DNA of 9,885 bases from an uncultured beta proteobacterium (GTDB lineage: Bacteria; Pseudomonadota; Gammaproteobacteria; Burkholderiales; Burkholderiaceae_C): positions 1 through 9,885 of the forward strand of contig CAIQEX010000147.1 in NCBI GenBank assembly GCA_903870955.1, given 5' to 3'. A program made the translations under genes and the position numbers. Below are positions 1 to 6,067 of the stretch, piece by piece. The notes beneath the pieces are model-generated. The model was not told the DNA's origin, searched no databases, and saw only the letters and a list, made by a program, of their open reading frames with translations. Positions within the stretch are counted from its first letter, which is position 1, and each line of letters starts with the position of its first letter.

Positions 1-1
1 A

Positions 2-544
2 CATTACGACCGCTATCCACATATGTTTTCCGGCGGACAGCGCCAGCGCATCGCTATTGCACGCGCCTTGATGCTCAATCCGCTGGTGGTGGTGGCCGAC
101 GAACCCGTATCGGCGCTGGATGTATCCATCCAGGCACAGGTGCTGAACCTGCTGGCAGATTTGCAGCGCGATTTGGGTTTGGCCTATCTGTTCATCTCAC
201 ATGATCTGGGTGTTGTGCGCCACATTGCGCACGATGTGCTGGTGATGTATCTGGGCTGCACCGTGGAGCACGGCGACAAGGAAACCATTTTCAGCAAGCC
301 GCTACACCCCTATACGCAGGCCTTGTTGGCCTCTACGCCAGGCTTGGCAGGCAGCGGCCAAGCCCGTAAACGCATTGTGCTGAGCGGTGAGTTGCCCTCA
401 CCCCTCAATCCCCCCAAAGGTTGCGTGTTTTCCACACGTTGCCCGCATGCTGTGGCGCACTGCCACGAGGAGCGGCCCCCCTTAATCGAATTGATGGGGC
501 GCAAACTTGCCTGCTTTGAAGCGGAAAAACTGATGACCCCGTAA
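2..544 (+). CDS. dppF: Dipeptide ABC transporter ATP-binding protein, C-terminal part (5' end outside window)
   Basis: ATPase subunit of a peptide import ABC transporter. It would act on the cytoplasmic face of the inner membrane, hydrolysing ATP to drive uptake of di- or oligopeptides delivered by a periplasmic binding protein. The frame is open to the left edge, so the ATG at 23 is internal; 180 residues are visible. Seen in order: the ABC signature FSGGQRQR, Walker B VVVADEP followed by the D-loop SALD, the H-loop in FISHD, and a C-terminal oligopeptide-transporter extension ([14 protein letters not shown]). That extension carries four cysteines spaced C-x5-C-x6-C-x16-C. The Walker A half is missing because it lies upstream of the window. 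The DppF rather than OppF or DppD call rests on close resemblance of the [13 protein letters not shown] segment and tail to E. coli DppF, and on the DppA gene directly downstream. Confidence 0.93.
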   Translation, partial: HYDRYPHMFSGGQRQRIAIARALMLNPLVVVADEPVSALDVSIQAQVLNLLADLQRDLGLAYLFISHDLGVVRHIAHDVLVMYLGCTVEHGDKETIFSKPLHPYTQALLASTPGLAGSGQARKRIVLSGELPSPLNPPKGCVFSTRCPHAVAHCHEERPPLIELMGRKLACFEAEKLMTP

Positions 545-565
545 CAACCCCACTAAAAATTCCTG

Positions 566-592
566 TGTTACGCGCGTAACATGGGTTTTTTT
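566..592 (+). terminator. Hairpin plus T-tract between dppF and dppA (possible partial terminator or operator)
   Basis: The perfect 16-base palindrome TGTTACGCGCGTAACA (566-581) is followed by TGGG and seven T residues (586-592). This resembles an intrinsic terminator, although the stem is short (6 bp around a 4-base self-complementary centre) and four bases separate it from the T run. It starts 21 bases after the dppF stop and ends 14 bases before the dppA start. It may reduce read-through from dppF or be a protein-binding palindrome. The sequence alone does not decide. Confidence 0.5.
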
Positions 593-594
593 AA

Positions 595-600
595 TGGAGG
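595..600 (+). promoter_or_regulatory. Ribosome binding site of dppA
   Basis: TGGAGG ends 6 bases before the ATG at 607. This fixes the start there rather than at the internal ATG at codon 10, which has no such sequence before it. Confidence 0.8.
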
Positions 601-606
601 TTAACG

Positions 607-2226
607 ATGACACGTTCCAAAGCGCATCTGCAAATGCGCAAGACTGCTGTGCTTGCCACAATTGCCCTGCCAGTCCTGATGGCCATGAGCGCCGCCTCGG
701 CCAAAACTCTGGTGTACTGTTCAGAAGGCAGCCCGGAGAATTTCTATCCCGGCATCAACACCACCGGCACATCGTTTGACGTGACCGAACAGATTTACGA
801 CAACCTGGTCAATTTCGAGCGCGGCGGCACCAAGGTCGTCCCGGCTCTGGCGGAAAAATGGAGCATCTCAAAAGACGGTCTTGAATACACCTTTAACTTG
901 CGCAAGGGCGTCAAGTGGCAGTCGAGCAAGACCTTCACCCCATCGCGCGATTTCAACGCCGACGATGTGCTGTTCATGTTTGAACGCCAGTGGAAAGAGA
1001 ACGATCCCTACTTCAAAGTCACCAGTTCCAACCACTCGTACTTTGGCGACATGGGTCTGCCAGCGTTGCTGAAGTCCGTGGACAAGGTCGACGAGTACAC
1101 GGTCAAGCTCACGCTCAACAATCCCGAAGCGCCCTTGCTGGCCAATCTGGCGATGCAGTTTGCCGGAGTGCAATCCAAGGAATATGCGATTGCCATGCTC
1201 AAAGCCGGCACGCCCGAAAAGATTGATCAGGACCCCATCGGTACCGGCCCTTTCCAATTGGTGCAATACCAGAAGGACGCCATCATCCGCTTCAAGGCAT
1301 TCCCCCAATACTGGGCTGGCAAGGCCAAGATCGACGACCTGATCTTTTCGATCACCCCCGACGCCTCGGTACGTTGGGCCAAGCTGCAGAAGGGCGAGTG
1401 CCATGTCATGCCGTACCCGAACCCGGCCGACTTGGACGCGATGCGCAAAGACACCAATGTGGTGGTGCAAGAGCAGCCTGGCCTGAACATCGGCTACCTG
1501 GCCTACAACACCACCAAGAAGCCGTTTGACGATGTGCGCGTGCGTAAAGCCATCAACATGGCAATCGACAAAAAGGCCATTGTTTCAGCCGTTTACCTGA
1601 GCACCGGGGTCGCCGCTACCAACCCGATCCCACCAGGACAATGGTCTTACAACAAGGCCATCAAGGACGATGCATTCAACCCCGCAGAGGCCAAGAAGTT
1701 GCTGGCAGCCGCCGGTTTCCCCAATGGCTTCACCACCGACTTGTGGGCCATGCCAGTACAGCGGCCGTACAACCCGAATGCCAAGCGCATTGCCGAGTTG
1801 ATGCAGGCGGACTTGGCCAAGGTGGGCGTCAAGGCTGAGATCAAGAGTTTTGAATGGGGCGAGTACCGCAAGCGTATGCAAAACGGCGAACACCAGATGG
1901 GTATGCTGGGTTGGACCGGTGACAACGGTGATCCGGATAACTTCCTGAACACGCTGTTGGGCTGCGCCTCCGCCAAGAGCAATGGCTCTAACGTGGCCAA
2001 GTTCTGCTACAAGCCATTTGACGATCTGGTGCTCAAGGCCAAGCAAGTCACCAACCCGGCCGAACGTACCAAACTGTACGAAAAAGCCCAGGTGATCTTC
2101 AAGGAACAAGCGCCTTGGTTCACCATTGCGCACGCAGTGCAAATCTCGCCGGTGCGCAAGGAAGTCGTTGACTACAAGCTCAGCCCCTTCGCCAAGCACA
2201 CTTTCTACGGCGTAGATATCAAGTAA
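607..2226 (+). CDS. dppA: Periplasmic dipeptide-binding protein (solute-binding protein family 5)
   Basis: Periplasmic receptor that captures dipeptides and delivers them to the Dpp ABC permease. It has 539 residues, close to the roughly 535 of E. coli DppA. The N-terminus is a Sec signal peptide: charged n-region to about residue 12, hydrophobic stretch 14-27, and an ASA/K cleavage site after residue 32. The mature protein begins KTLVYCSEGSPE, nearly as in E. coli DppA. Other family stretches include LAEKWSISKDG, NPIGTGPFQL, FSITPDASVR, CHVMPYPNPAD, the ligand-loop segment MPVQRPYNPNA and GWTGDNGDPDNF. The last two hold the Arg and Asp known in E. coli DppA to bind the peptide termini. Cysteines sit at the positions that form two disulfides in E. 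coli DppA. It lies 62 bases after dppF; having the receptor after the ATPase differs from the E. coli order dppABCDF. Related receptors can bind haem or other peptides, so the exact ligand is uncertain. Confidence 0.95.
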   Translation: MTRSKAHLQMRKTAVLATIALPVLMAMSAASAKTLVYCSEGSPENFYPGINTTGTSFDVTEQIYDNLVNFERGGTKVVPALAEKWSISKDGLEYTFNLRKGVKWQSSKTFTPSRDFNADDVLFMFERQWKENDPYFKVTSSNHSYFGDMGLPALLKSVDKVDEYTVKLTLNNPEAPLLANLAMQFAGVQSKEYAIAMLKAGTPEKIDQDPIGTGPFQLVQYQKDAIIRFKAFPQYWAGKAKIDDLIFSITPDASVRWAKLQKGECHVMPYPNPADLDAMRKDTNVVVQEQPGLNIGYLAYNTTKKPFDDVRVRKAINMAIDKKAIVSAVYLSTGVAATNPIPPGQWSYNKAIKDDAFNPAEAKKLLAAAGFPNGFTTDLWAMPVQRPYNPNAKRIAELMQADLAKVGVKAEIKSFEWGEYRKRMQNGEHQMGMLGWTGDNGDPDNFLNTLLGCASAKSNGSNVAKFCYKPFDDLVLKAKQVTNPAERTKLYEKAQVIFKEQAPWFTIAHAVQISPVRKEVVDYKLSPFAKHTFYGVDIK

Positions 2227-2236
2227 TGCGGTTAAC

Positions 2237-2261
2237 GGGTGGGGTGTTCAACACTCCACCC
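2237..2261 (+). terminator. Strong hairpin downstream of dppA
   Basis: A 25-base near-perfect inverted repeat begins 10 bases after the dppA stop. GGGTGGGGTGTT pairs with AACACTCCACCC around a single central C, with one G-T wobble; in RNA the innermost pairs would open to form the loop. No T-tract follows, so it is not a textbook intrinsic terminator. It could protect the 3' end of the dppA message or act with Rho. It most likely marks the end of the dpp unit. Confidence 0.55.
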
Positions 2262-2376
2262 GACACGGTATATATAAGCCCTGTTGCTATTGCGCAAAGC
2301 ATGCCGACAGAGCCTTTTTGAAAATTCCTTGTGCAATGTATTAGCGTGTGTGCAACACTATTTTATAAATCTGCAT

Positions 2377-2401
2377 AAAATTAGTTTTAACCACTAATTT
2401 T
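2377..2401. repeat. AT-rich inverted repeat (9-bp arms, 7-base spacer)
   Basis: AAAATTAGT (2377-2385) and ACTAATTTT (2393-2401) are exact reverse complements around TTTAACC. A short T run overlaps the right arm. With no G+C-rich base it is a weak RNA hairpin. An operator for a dimeric regulator is at least as likely as a terminator. Confidence 0.45.
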
Positions 2402-2414
2402 TGAATTTCTTCGG

Positions 2415-2436
2415 CTTGACCTTACGTTACATCAAG
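2415..2436. promoter_or_regulatory. Imperfect 22-base palindrome, candidate regulator binding site
   Basis: The site begins CTTGACCTTAC and ends GTTACATCAAG; 16 of 22 positions obey dyad symmetry. The outer five bases on each side (CTTGA/TCAAG) match perfectly. Its form recalls MerR-family operators that overlap a TTGACC -35 box, but no good -10 lies 17-20 bases downstream, so no promoter is claimed. It lies about 80 bases upstream of the 72-residue ORF. Confidence 0.35.
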
Positions 2437-2500
2437 GACATCGTTTCTAAAACGCTGCCACTTTAAGTAAGAAGAATGAATAGTCAACCCGACCTGATTC

Positions 2501-2506
2501 AAGGAG
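2501..2506 (+). promoter_or_regulatory. Ribosome binding site of the 72-residue ORF
   Basis: AAGGAG lies 9 bases before the ATG at 2516. It is the main evidence that this small ORF is translated. Confidence 0.6.
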
Positions 2507-2515
2507 ACCAAGCAC

Positions 2516-2734
2516 ATGAAGGCAATTGCCCGAAAACTGCCCTGTTCGACATGCAGCGAACCTGAAGCAAACTCCCGCGCCCTTGGCGACGTCGATGCAC
2601 AATCACAATGCACCTGCGCAACTATTTCAGAGGTGATTGAAACATCAGGCGACCAACCTTGGGCCGCGTTCTGTGAAACGCTGGAGCAACCGGCATTCCT
2701 GATGCCGGTTACCGGATTCGGCGACCTAGAATAA
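2516..2734 (+). CDS. Hypothetical 72-residue protein with five cysteines
   Basis: I do not recognise this protein. It starts with ATG behind AAGGAG at a workable spacing and ends in TAA. Its last 9 bases overlap the last 9 bases of the convergent fhs gene. Cysteines lie at residues 10, 13, 32, 34 and 53, giving a CxxC near the N-terminus and a CxC in the middle, a pattern compatible with metal binding but not diagnostic. There is no signal peptide or membrane segment, and the C-terminal part ([12 protein letters not shown]) is the most hydrophobic. Counted by hand, about half of its codons end in G or C, which looks lower than in the neighbouring genes, so it may be recently acquired, weakly constrained or not a gene. 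A 9-bp perfect hairpin (2688-2710) lies inside its 3' end. Translation is plausible; function is unknown. Confidence 0.5.
   Translation: MKAIARKLPCSTCSEPEANSRALGDVDAQSQCTCATISEVIETSGDQPWAAFCETLEQPAFLMPVTGFGDLE
2688..2710. terminator. Perfect 9-bp hairpin at the convergent gene ends
   Basis: AACCGGCAT (2688-2696) pairs exactly with ATGCCGGTT (2702-2710) around a 5-base loop. Read on the minus strand it lies 15 bases after the fhs stop, where a transcript end is expected; on the plus strand it falls inside the 72-residue ORF. There is no T-tract on either side, so it may act as a 3' end stabiliser or with Rho rather than as a classic intrinsic terminator. Confidence 0.45.
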
Positions 2735-4402
2735 TCCAGAAATCTTGCCGTCGTCATCGATATCGATGCGCGACGAAGCAGGTTCCTTGGGCAGGCCCGG
2801 CATGGTCATGATGTCGCCACAAATCATCACCACAAACTCAGCCCCCGCTGCCAGCCGCACTTCCCGGATACCCACGATATGGCCGCTCGGCGCCGCACGC
2901 AACTTGGGGTCCGTGGAAAACGAATATTGGGTCTTGGCCACACACACCGGGTAATGGCCATAGCCGTCAGCCTGTAGCTTCTCGATTTTTGCCCGAATGC
3001 TCGCATCAGCGGAGATATCTGCAGCACCGTAAACCTTGGTCGCAATGGCCTTCATCTTGTCCCACAAGGTATCGCTATCCTCATAGACATAGGTCATCCG
3101 GGAAGCGCCTGATTCAGCCAGCTGGACCACGATGCGTGCCAGGTCTTCTGCCCCCTTGGAGCCATCCGCCCAATGCCTTGCCACCACCACAGGCACACCC
3201 AACTTGTCCATGCGCGCGCTTAGCAAGGCCAATTCCTCTGGCGTATCTGAGGTGAAGTGGTTGATGGACACGACACAAGACAACCCATAGCGATTGCGCA
3301 CGTTGTCCACATGGCGCTCGAGATTGGCAATGCCAGCGTCGAGCGCTGCCAGATCCGGCGTATTCAAATCCTTGGCCGCCACTCCGCCATGGTGCTTCAG
3401 CGCTCGCAGGGTTGCGACGACCACCACGGCGTCGGGGCGCAGACCCGATTTGCGGCACTTGATGTCGATGAACTTCTCGGCCCCAAGGTCGGCACCAAAA
3501 CCAGCCTCAGTGACCACGTATTCACCCAGTTTCAACGCCGCATTGGTGGCTGTGATGGTGTTGCAGCCATGGGCGATGTTGGCAAAAGGTCCGCCGTGGA
3601 TGATGGCCGGATTGTTTTCCAGGGTTTGCACCAAATTCGGCTTGATGGCATCTTTCAGCAATGCCGCCATAGCGCCATGGGCCTGCAGGTCACGGGCTCG
3701 GACTGGCTGTTGATCGCGGGTATAGGCGACGATGATGTTGCCCAGGCGCTGCTTTAAATCCTTGCGCGAAGTGGCCAGGCAGAAGATCGCCATCACTTCG
3801 GATGCGACCACGATGTCAAAGCCATCTTCACGCGGGTAGCCATTGCCCGTTCCACCCAGAGACACCACCATGTTGCGCAGGGCTCGGTCGTTCATGTCCA
3901 TCACGCGCTTCCAGGTGATGCGCCGCACATCAATGCCCAACGCATTGCCATGGTGAATATGGTTGTCCAGCAAGGCGGACAAAAGGTTGTGCGCCAAGGC
4001 GATGGCGCTGAAGTCGCCAGTAAAGTGGAGGTTGATGTCCTCCATGGGAACCACCTGCGCATAACCTCCGCCAGCCGCCCCACCCTTCATGCCGAACACC
4101 GGGCCTAGTGAGGGTTCCCGCAAGGCAATGACCGTGCGCTTGCCAATGCGGTTCAAGGCGTCGCCCAAGCCGACTGTGGTGGTGGTTTTGCCTTCACCTG
4201 CAGGGGTCGGGCTGATGGCGGTTACCAGAATCAGCTTGCCTTTGGGGCCCGGGTGTTGGTCGAGCCAGACGAGGTCAATTTTGGCCTTGTAATGGCCGTA
4301 GGGATCTAACGCTTCTGCGGGTATGCCCAGGCGATCCTTGGCCAATTGCATGATGGGAACAAGGGTCGATGCCTGCGCGATTTCTATGTCCGAAAGTGCC
4401 AC
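2726..4402 (-). CDS. fhs: Formate-tetrahydrofolate ligase (10-formyl-THF synthetase)
   Basis: Cytoplasmic enzyme joining formate to tetrahydrofolate with ATP hydrolysis, giving 10-formyl-THF for purine and formyl-Met synthesis; the reaction is reversible. With the GTG start at 4402 it has 558 residues, the usual family length. Visible motifs: the P-loop [11 protein letters not shown] at about residues 66-76, the family signature [11 protein letters not shown] followed by [12 protein letters not shown], the second signature [25 protein letters not shown], and the conserved C-terminal end GLF. The frame is open back to an ATG at 4450, but that codon has no ribosome binding site. The GTG is preceded by AGGAG 5 bases away, and the 16 extra residues ([12 protein letters not shown]...) do not look like the family. 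It lies 138 bases downstream of frdD on the same strand, with a likely terminator between them, so it is probably transcribed separately. Its 3' end overlaps a convergent small ORF by 9 bases. Confidence 0.97.
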   Translation of the reverse strand: MALSDIEIAQASTLVPIMQLAKDRLGIPAEALDPYGHYKAKIDLVWLDQHPGPKGKLILVTAISPTPAGEGKTTTTVGLGDALNRIGKRTVIALREPSLGPVFGMKGGAAGGGYAQVVPMEDINLHFTGDFSAIALAHNLLSALLDNHIHHGNALGIDVRRITWKRVMDMNDRALRNMVVSLGGTGNGYPREDGFDIVVASEVMAIFCLATSRKDLKQRLGNIIVAYTRDQQPVRARDLQAHGAMAALLKDAIKPNLVQTLENNPAIIHGGPFANIAHGCNTITATNAALKLGEYVVTEAGFGADLGAEKFIDIKCRKSGLRPDAVVVVATLRALKHHGGVAAKDLNTPDLAALDAGIANLERHVDNVRNRYGLSCVVSINHFTSDTPEELALLSARMDKLGVPVVVARHWADGSKGAEDLARIVVQLAESGASRMTYVYEDSDTLWDKMKAIATKVYGAADISADASIRAKIEKLQADGYGHYPVCVAKTQYSFSTDPKLRAAPSGHIVGIREVRLAAGAEFVVMICGDIMTMPGLPKEPASSRIDIDDDGKISGLF

Positions 4403-4407
4403 ACTGT

Positions 4408-4412
4408 CTCCT
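4408..4412 (-). promoter_or_regulatory. Ribosome binding site that sets the fhs start
   Basis: Read on the minus strand, AGGAG is 5 bases upstream of the GTG at 4402. The upstream in-frame ATG at 4450 has no comparable sequence, so the GTG is preferred. Confidence 0.75.
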
Positions 4413-4417
4413 GATTT

Positions 4418-4439
4418 ATGGTTGTTGGAAGACAACCAT
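4418..4439 (-). promoter_or_regulatory. Inverted repeat in the fhs leader
   Basis: ATGGTTGT (4418-4425) and ACAACCAT (4432-4439) are exact reverse complements around a 6-base spacer. The element ends 15 bases upstream of the GTG start and only 5 bases from the ribosome binding site. It could be an operator or a leader hairpin affecting translation. I do not recognise a known riboswitch class in it. Confidence 0.45.
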
Positions 4440-4468
4440 TCTGGAGACATGGATTCACCGTACTATCG

Positions 4469-4496
4469 AAAAAGCGGCCTTTGGTGTTGCAGCCAC
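4469..4496 (-). terminator. Probable intrinsic terminator of the frd operon
   Basis: On the minus strand GTGGCT pairs with GGCCGC (two G-U wobbles) across an 11-base loop, followed directly by five T residues. It lies 44 bases after the frdD stop, before the fhs start. The stem is short, so termination may be partial. Confidence 0.45.
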
Positions 4497-4540
4497 GTCA
4501 TCACGCGCGTGCACCCCCATAGAGCTTGGTCCAGGTCAAA

Positions 4541-4900
4541 TCAGAAACCAATGCGCAACAGGCTGAATGCTGCAATCAAGGTCATCACCAAAGCACTTCC
4601 GTAGCAAACCACTTTAGACGGCGTGCCATGGGGAATGCCCACATCGTGCAAGCTGTGGAATATGCGATGCGCTGCATGCCAGGCAAACAGTGCAATCACC
4701 ACAAAAACAAAACCCTTGCCGATGAAGTTTTGCGAAAAGGCCAGCATGCGCGGGTAACCCATGAAGTCGGCTTTCAGGCCCAGGCCCAATGGTGTTGCCA
4801 GCCCGGTGATGAGCACAAGGGCACTGCCAAGTAAGGCCGACAACATGCCGCCGGCACCAAACAGCAGCCAGAAGAACGGTGCGTTGGAACGTTTTTTCAT
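4541..4900 (-). CDS. frdD: Fumarate reductase membrane anchor subunit D
   Basis: One of two small hydrophobic subunits that anchor the fumarate reductase FrdAB dimer in the inner membrane and form the quinol site. It has 119 residues, as in E. coli FrdD. The start MKKRSNAPFFWLLFGAGGM closely matches the family (KRSDEPVFWGLFGAGGMWS in E. coli). Three membrane segments are visible at about residues 10-35, 55-82 and 95-117, and the loop HRIFHSLHD corresponds to the family's HRMHHAMHD. The ATG at 4900 is chosen because GGAG lies 6 bases upstream and because it overlaps the frdC stop as ATGA. A TTG at 4912 extends the frame by four codons but is unlikely to be used. This is the last gene of frdABCD. 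The haem-free FrdC/FrdD type rather than a single haem-bearing anchor is known family context. Confidence 0.95.
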   Translation of the reverse strand: MKKRSNAPFFWLLFGAGGMLSALLGSALVLITGLATPLGLGLKADFMGYPRMLAFSQNFIGKGFVFVVIALFAWHAAHRIFHSLHDVGIPHGTPSKVVCYGSALVMTLIAAFSLLRIGF

Positions 4901-5316
4901 GCCTGGCTCCAAATTGCAATGACCATCACCAGCACAAATACCACTGCCGCCACACTCCAGCCAGTGCGCTGAATACGCGCGGCACTCAGGCGCTCGCCGT
5001 TGACCACAATGGGCGCCATCGTCTTGGGCATGATTTCAAACCAGCTTTGGGTGTGCACCACCATGCTGATCAACAGCACCAGATGCAGTCCCAGCGAAAG
5101 CGGTGACTTCAGCGCCAGTAGCCAGCCGTTCCAGGCCGCCTCTCCCTGCCCCAGCCGCAACACCCCCACGGTGAGAATCAAGGCATAGATCCAGACCGCC
5201 ACCGCAGTCACTTCGCGCACCATGTAGCGCACGAAGAAGGGGTTGTGCTTCCACCAGCCCTGCATGGGCCGCACGTACGGGCGACGCGCGGACTTGACCG
5301 AAGTTTCAGACGTCAT
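4897..5316 (-). CDS. frdC: Fumarate reductase membrane anchor subunit C
   Basis: Partner of FrdD in anchoring FrdAB and binding menaquinol. It has 139 residues (E. coli about 131). After a polar N-terminus comes the family motif RRPYVRPM and then WW, followed by three membrane segments at about residues 30-54, 71-95 and 113-136. Glu35 in YMVREVTAV and His88 in VVHTQSWFEI fall at the positions of the E. coli FrdC Glu29 and His82 residues implicated in quinone chemistry. The ATG at 5316 is chosen because AAGGAG lies 6 bases upstream; the frame continues upstream to 5349 without support. It starts 1 base after the frdB stop (TGA-A-ATG), and its own TGA overlaps the frdD ATG by 4 bases. Both junctions suggest translational coupling. 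Confidence 0.95.
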   Translation of the reverse strand: MTSETSVKSARRPYVRPMQGWWKHNPFFVRYMVREVTAVAVWIYALILTVGVLRLGQGEAAWNGWLLALKSPLSLGLHLVLLISMVVHTQSWFEIMPKTMAPIVVNGERLSAARIQRTGWSVAAVVFVLVMVIAIWSQA

Positions 5317-5317
5317 T

Positions 5318-6067
5318 TCAGGCTCCTTTCTTGGGGAAGAAGCGCGCAAAGTAATCCACCGCGCTGTTGATCTTGTTCTGGTTTACCGCGTTCGCAGGGT
5401 CCACTCCCTTGGGGCATACCTCCGAGCAATAGCCAACCGCGGTGCAACTCCAGACGCCCTCTTCCGCGTTGAGAATTTCCATGCGCTCGGCGCGTCCACC
5501 ATCTCGCGAATCTGCGTTGTAGCGATGCAAAAGGGCCAGCACGCCGGGGCCCGTGAAGTCCGGATTCAAGCCAAACTGCGGGCAGGCGGCATAGCACAGC
5601 ATGCAGTTGATGCAGGAGCTGTACTGCTCAAACGCCTCCAGCTGAGCCGGAGTCTGCAGGTACTCGCCCTGGCTGAGCGAGCGCTCTTCTTTGGGGATGA
5701 TGTAGGGCTTGATGCTTTCGAGCTTTTTTACAAAAGGCGCAACGCTCACCACCAGATCGCGCTCGATCGGCAGATGGTCGAGTGCCTCTACCTTCACCGG
5801 GCCGGGATACAGATCGCGCAAAAATGTCTGGCACGACAGGCTGGGTTTGCGGTTAATCATCATGCCGCAACTGCCGCAAATCGCCATCCGGCAGGACCAG
5901 CGAAAGCTCACGCTGCCATCTATCTCATCCTTGATGTATTGCAGGCCTTGCAGCACCGACATGTCTTCGGTAAACGGCACTTGGTAGCTCTGCCAGACCG
6001 GCTCTTCTTCCTGCTCGGGGCGGTAGCGCAGCACCTGGATTTCAATCATGCGGGGGGCTTCAGCCAT
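5318..6067 (-). CDS. frdB: Fumarate reductase iron-sulfur subunit
   Basis: Electron-transfer subunit carrying electrons from the membrane quinol site to the FAD of FrdA. It has 249 residues (E. coli 244). A ferredoxin-like N-terminal domain carries the [2Fe-2S] ligands Cys59, Cys64, Cys67 and Cys79 (CRMAICGSCG...SCQTF). A C-terminal domain carries CINCMLCYAACP (Cys152, 155, 158, 162) and CTAVGYCSEVCP (Cys208, 214, 218), the ligand set for one [4Fe-4S] and one [3Fe-4S] cluster. Segments such as LPIERDLVV and KPYIIP match fumarate reductase more closely than succinate dehydrogenase. The frame is open upstream to 6271, inside frdA, but the ATG at 6067 has AAGGAG 7 bases before it and begins the conserved protein. 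It overlaps the frdA end by 8 bases (ATGGCTGA). Confidence 0.97.
   Translation of the reverse strand: MAEAPRMIEIQVLRYRPEQEEEPVWQSYQVPFTEDMSVLQGLQYIKDEIDGSVSFRWSCRMAICGSCGMMINRKPSLSCQTFLRDLYPGPVKVEALDHLPIERDLVVSVAPFVKKLESIKPYIIPKEERSLSQGEYLQTPAQLEAFEQYSSCINCMLCYAACPQFGLNPDFTGPGVLALLHRYNADSRDGGRAERMEILNAEEGVWSCTAVGYCSEVCPKGVDPANAVNQNKINSAVDYFARFFPKKGA

Larger units (their letters stand above)
2262..2515. other. Intergenic leader region between dppA and the 72-residue ORF, with several repeats
   Basis: About 250 bases with no convincing gene. Visible items: TTGCGCAA (2290-2297); two copies of TGTGCAA 19 bases apart (2330-2336, 2349-2355); a 9-bp AT-only inverted repeat (2377-2401); and an imperfect 22-base palindrome (2415-2436). 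Possible plus-strand -10 elements are TATAAA (2364-2369), with a poor -35, and TATTAG (2339-2344), 15 bases after TTGAAA (2318-2323). Neither is strong. The stretch is clearly more AT-rich than the flanking genes, as expected for a regulatory region or an untranslated leader. Confidence 0.5.

Noticed and set aside
868..1470. Minus-strand open frame of 200 codons inside dppA
   Set aside because: It is antisense to an unambiguous gene and has an arbitrary-looking composition; a codon-bias shadow.
1585..2199. Minus-strand open frame of 204 codons inside dppA
   Set aside because: Same reason: it mirrors the dppA coding frame and shows no domain or start signal.
2269..2277. TATATATAA as a -10 promoter element
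   Set aside because: The matching -35 position falls inside the dppA downstream hairpin and has no resemblance to TTGACA.
2416..2444. TTGACC as a sigma-70 -35 box
   Set aside because: No acceptable -10 hexamer occurs 15-20 bases downstream; kept only as part of the palindrome.
2422..2757. Minus-strand open frame of 111 codons opposite the 72-residue ORF
   Set aside because: It has no ribosome binding site or recognisable sequence, and it overlaps the fhs 3' end in another frame.
4502..4511. CACGCGCGTG palindrome between frdD and fhs
   Set aside because: A 10-base self-complementary GC-rich word is easily found by chance, and it has no clear relation to a promoter.
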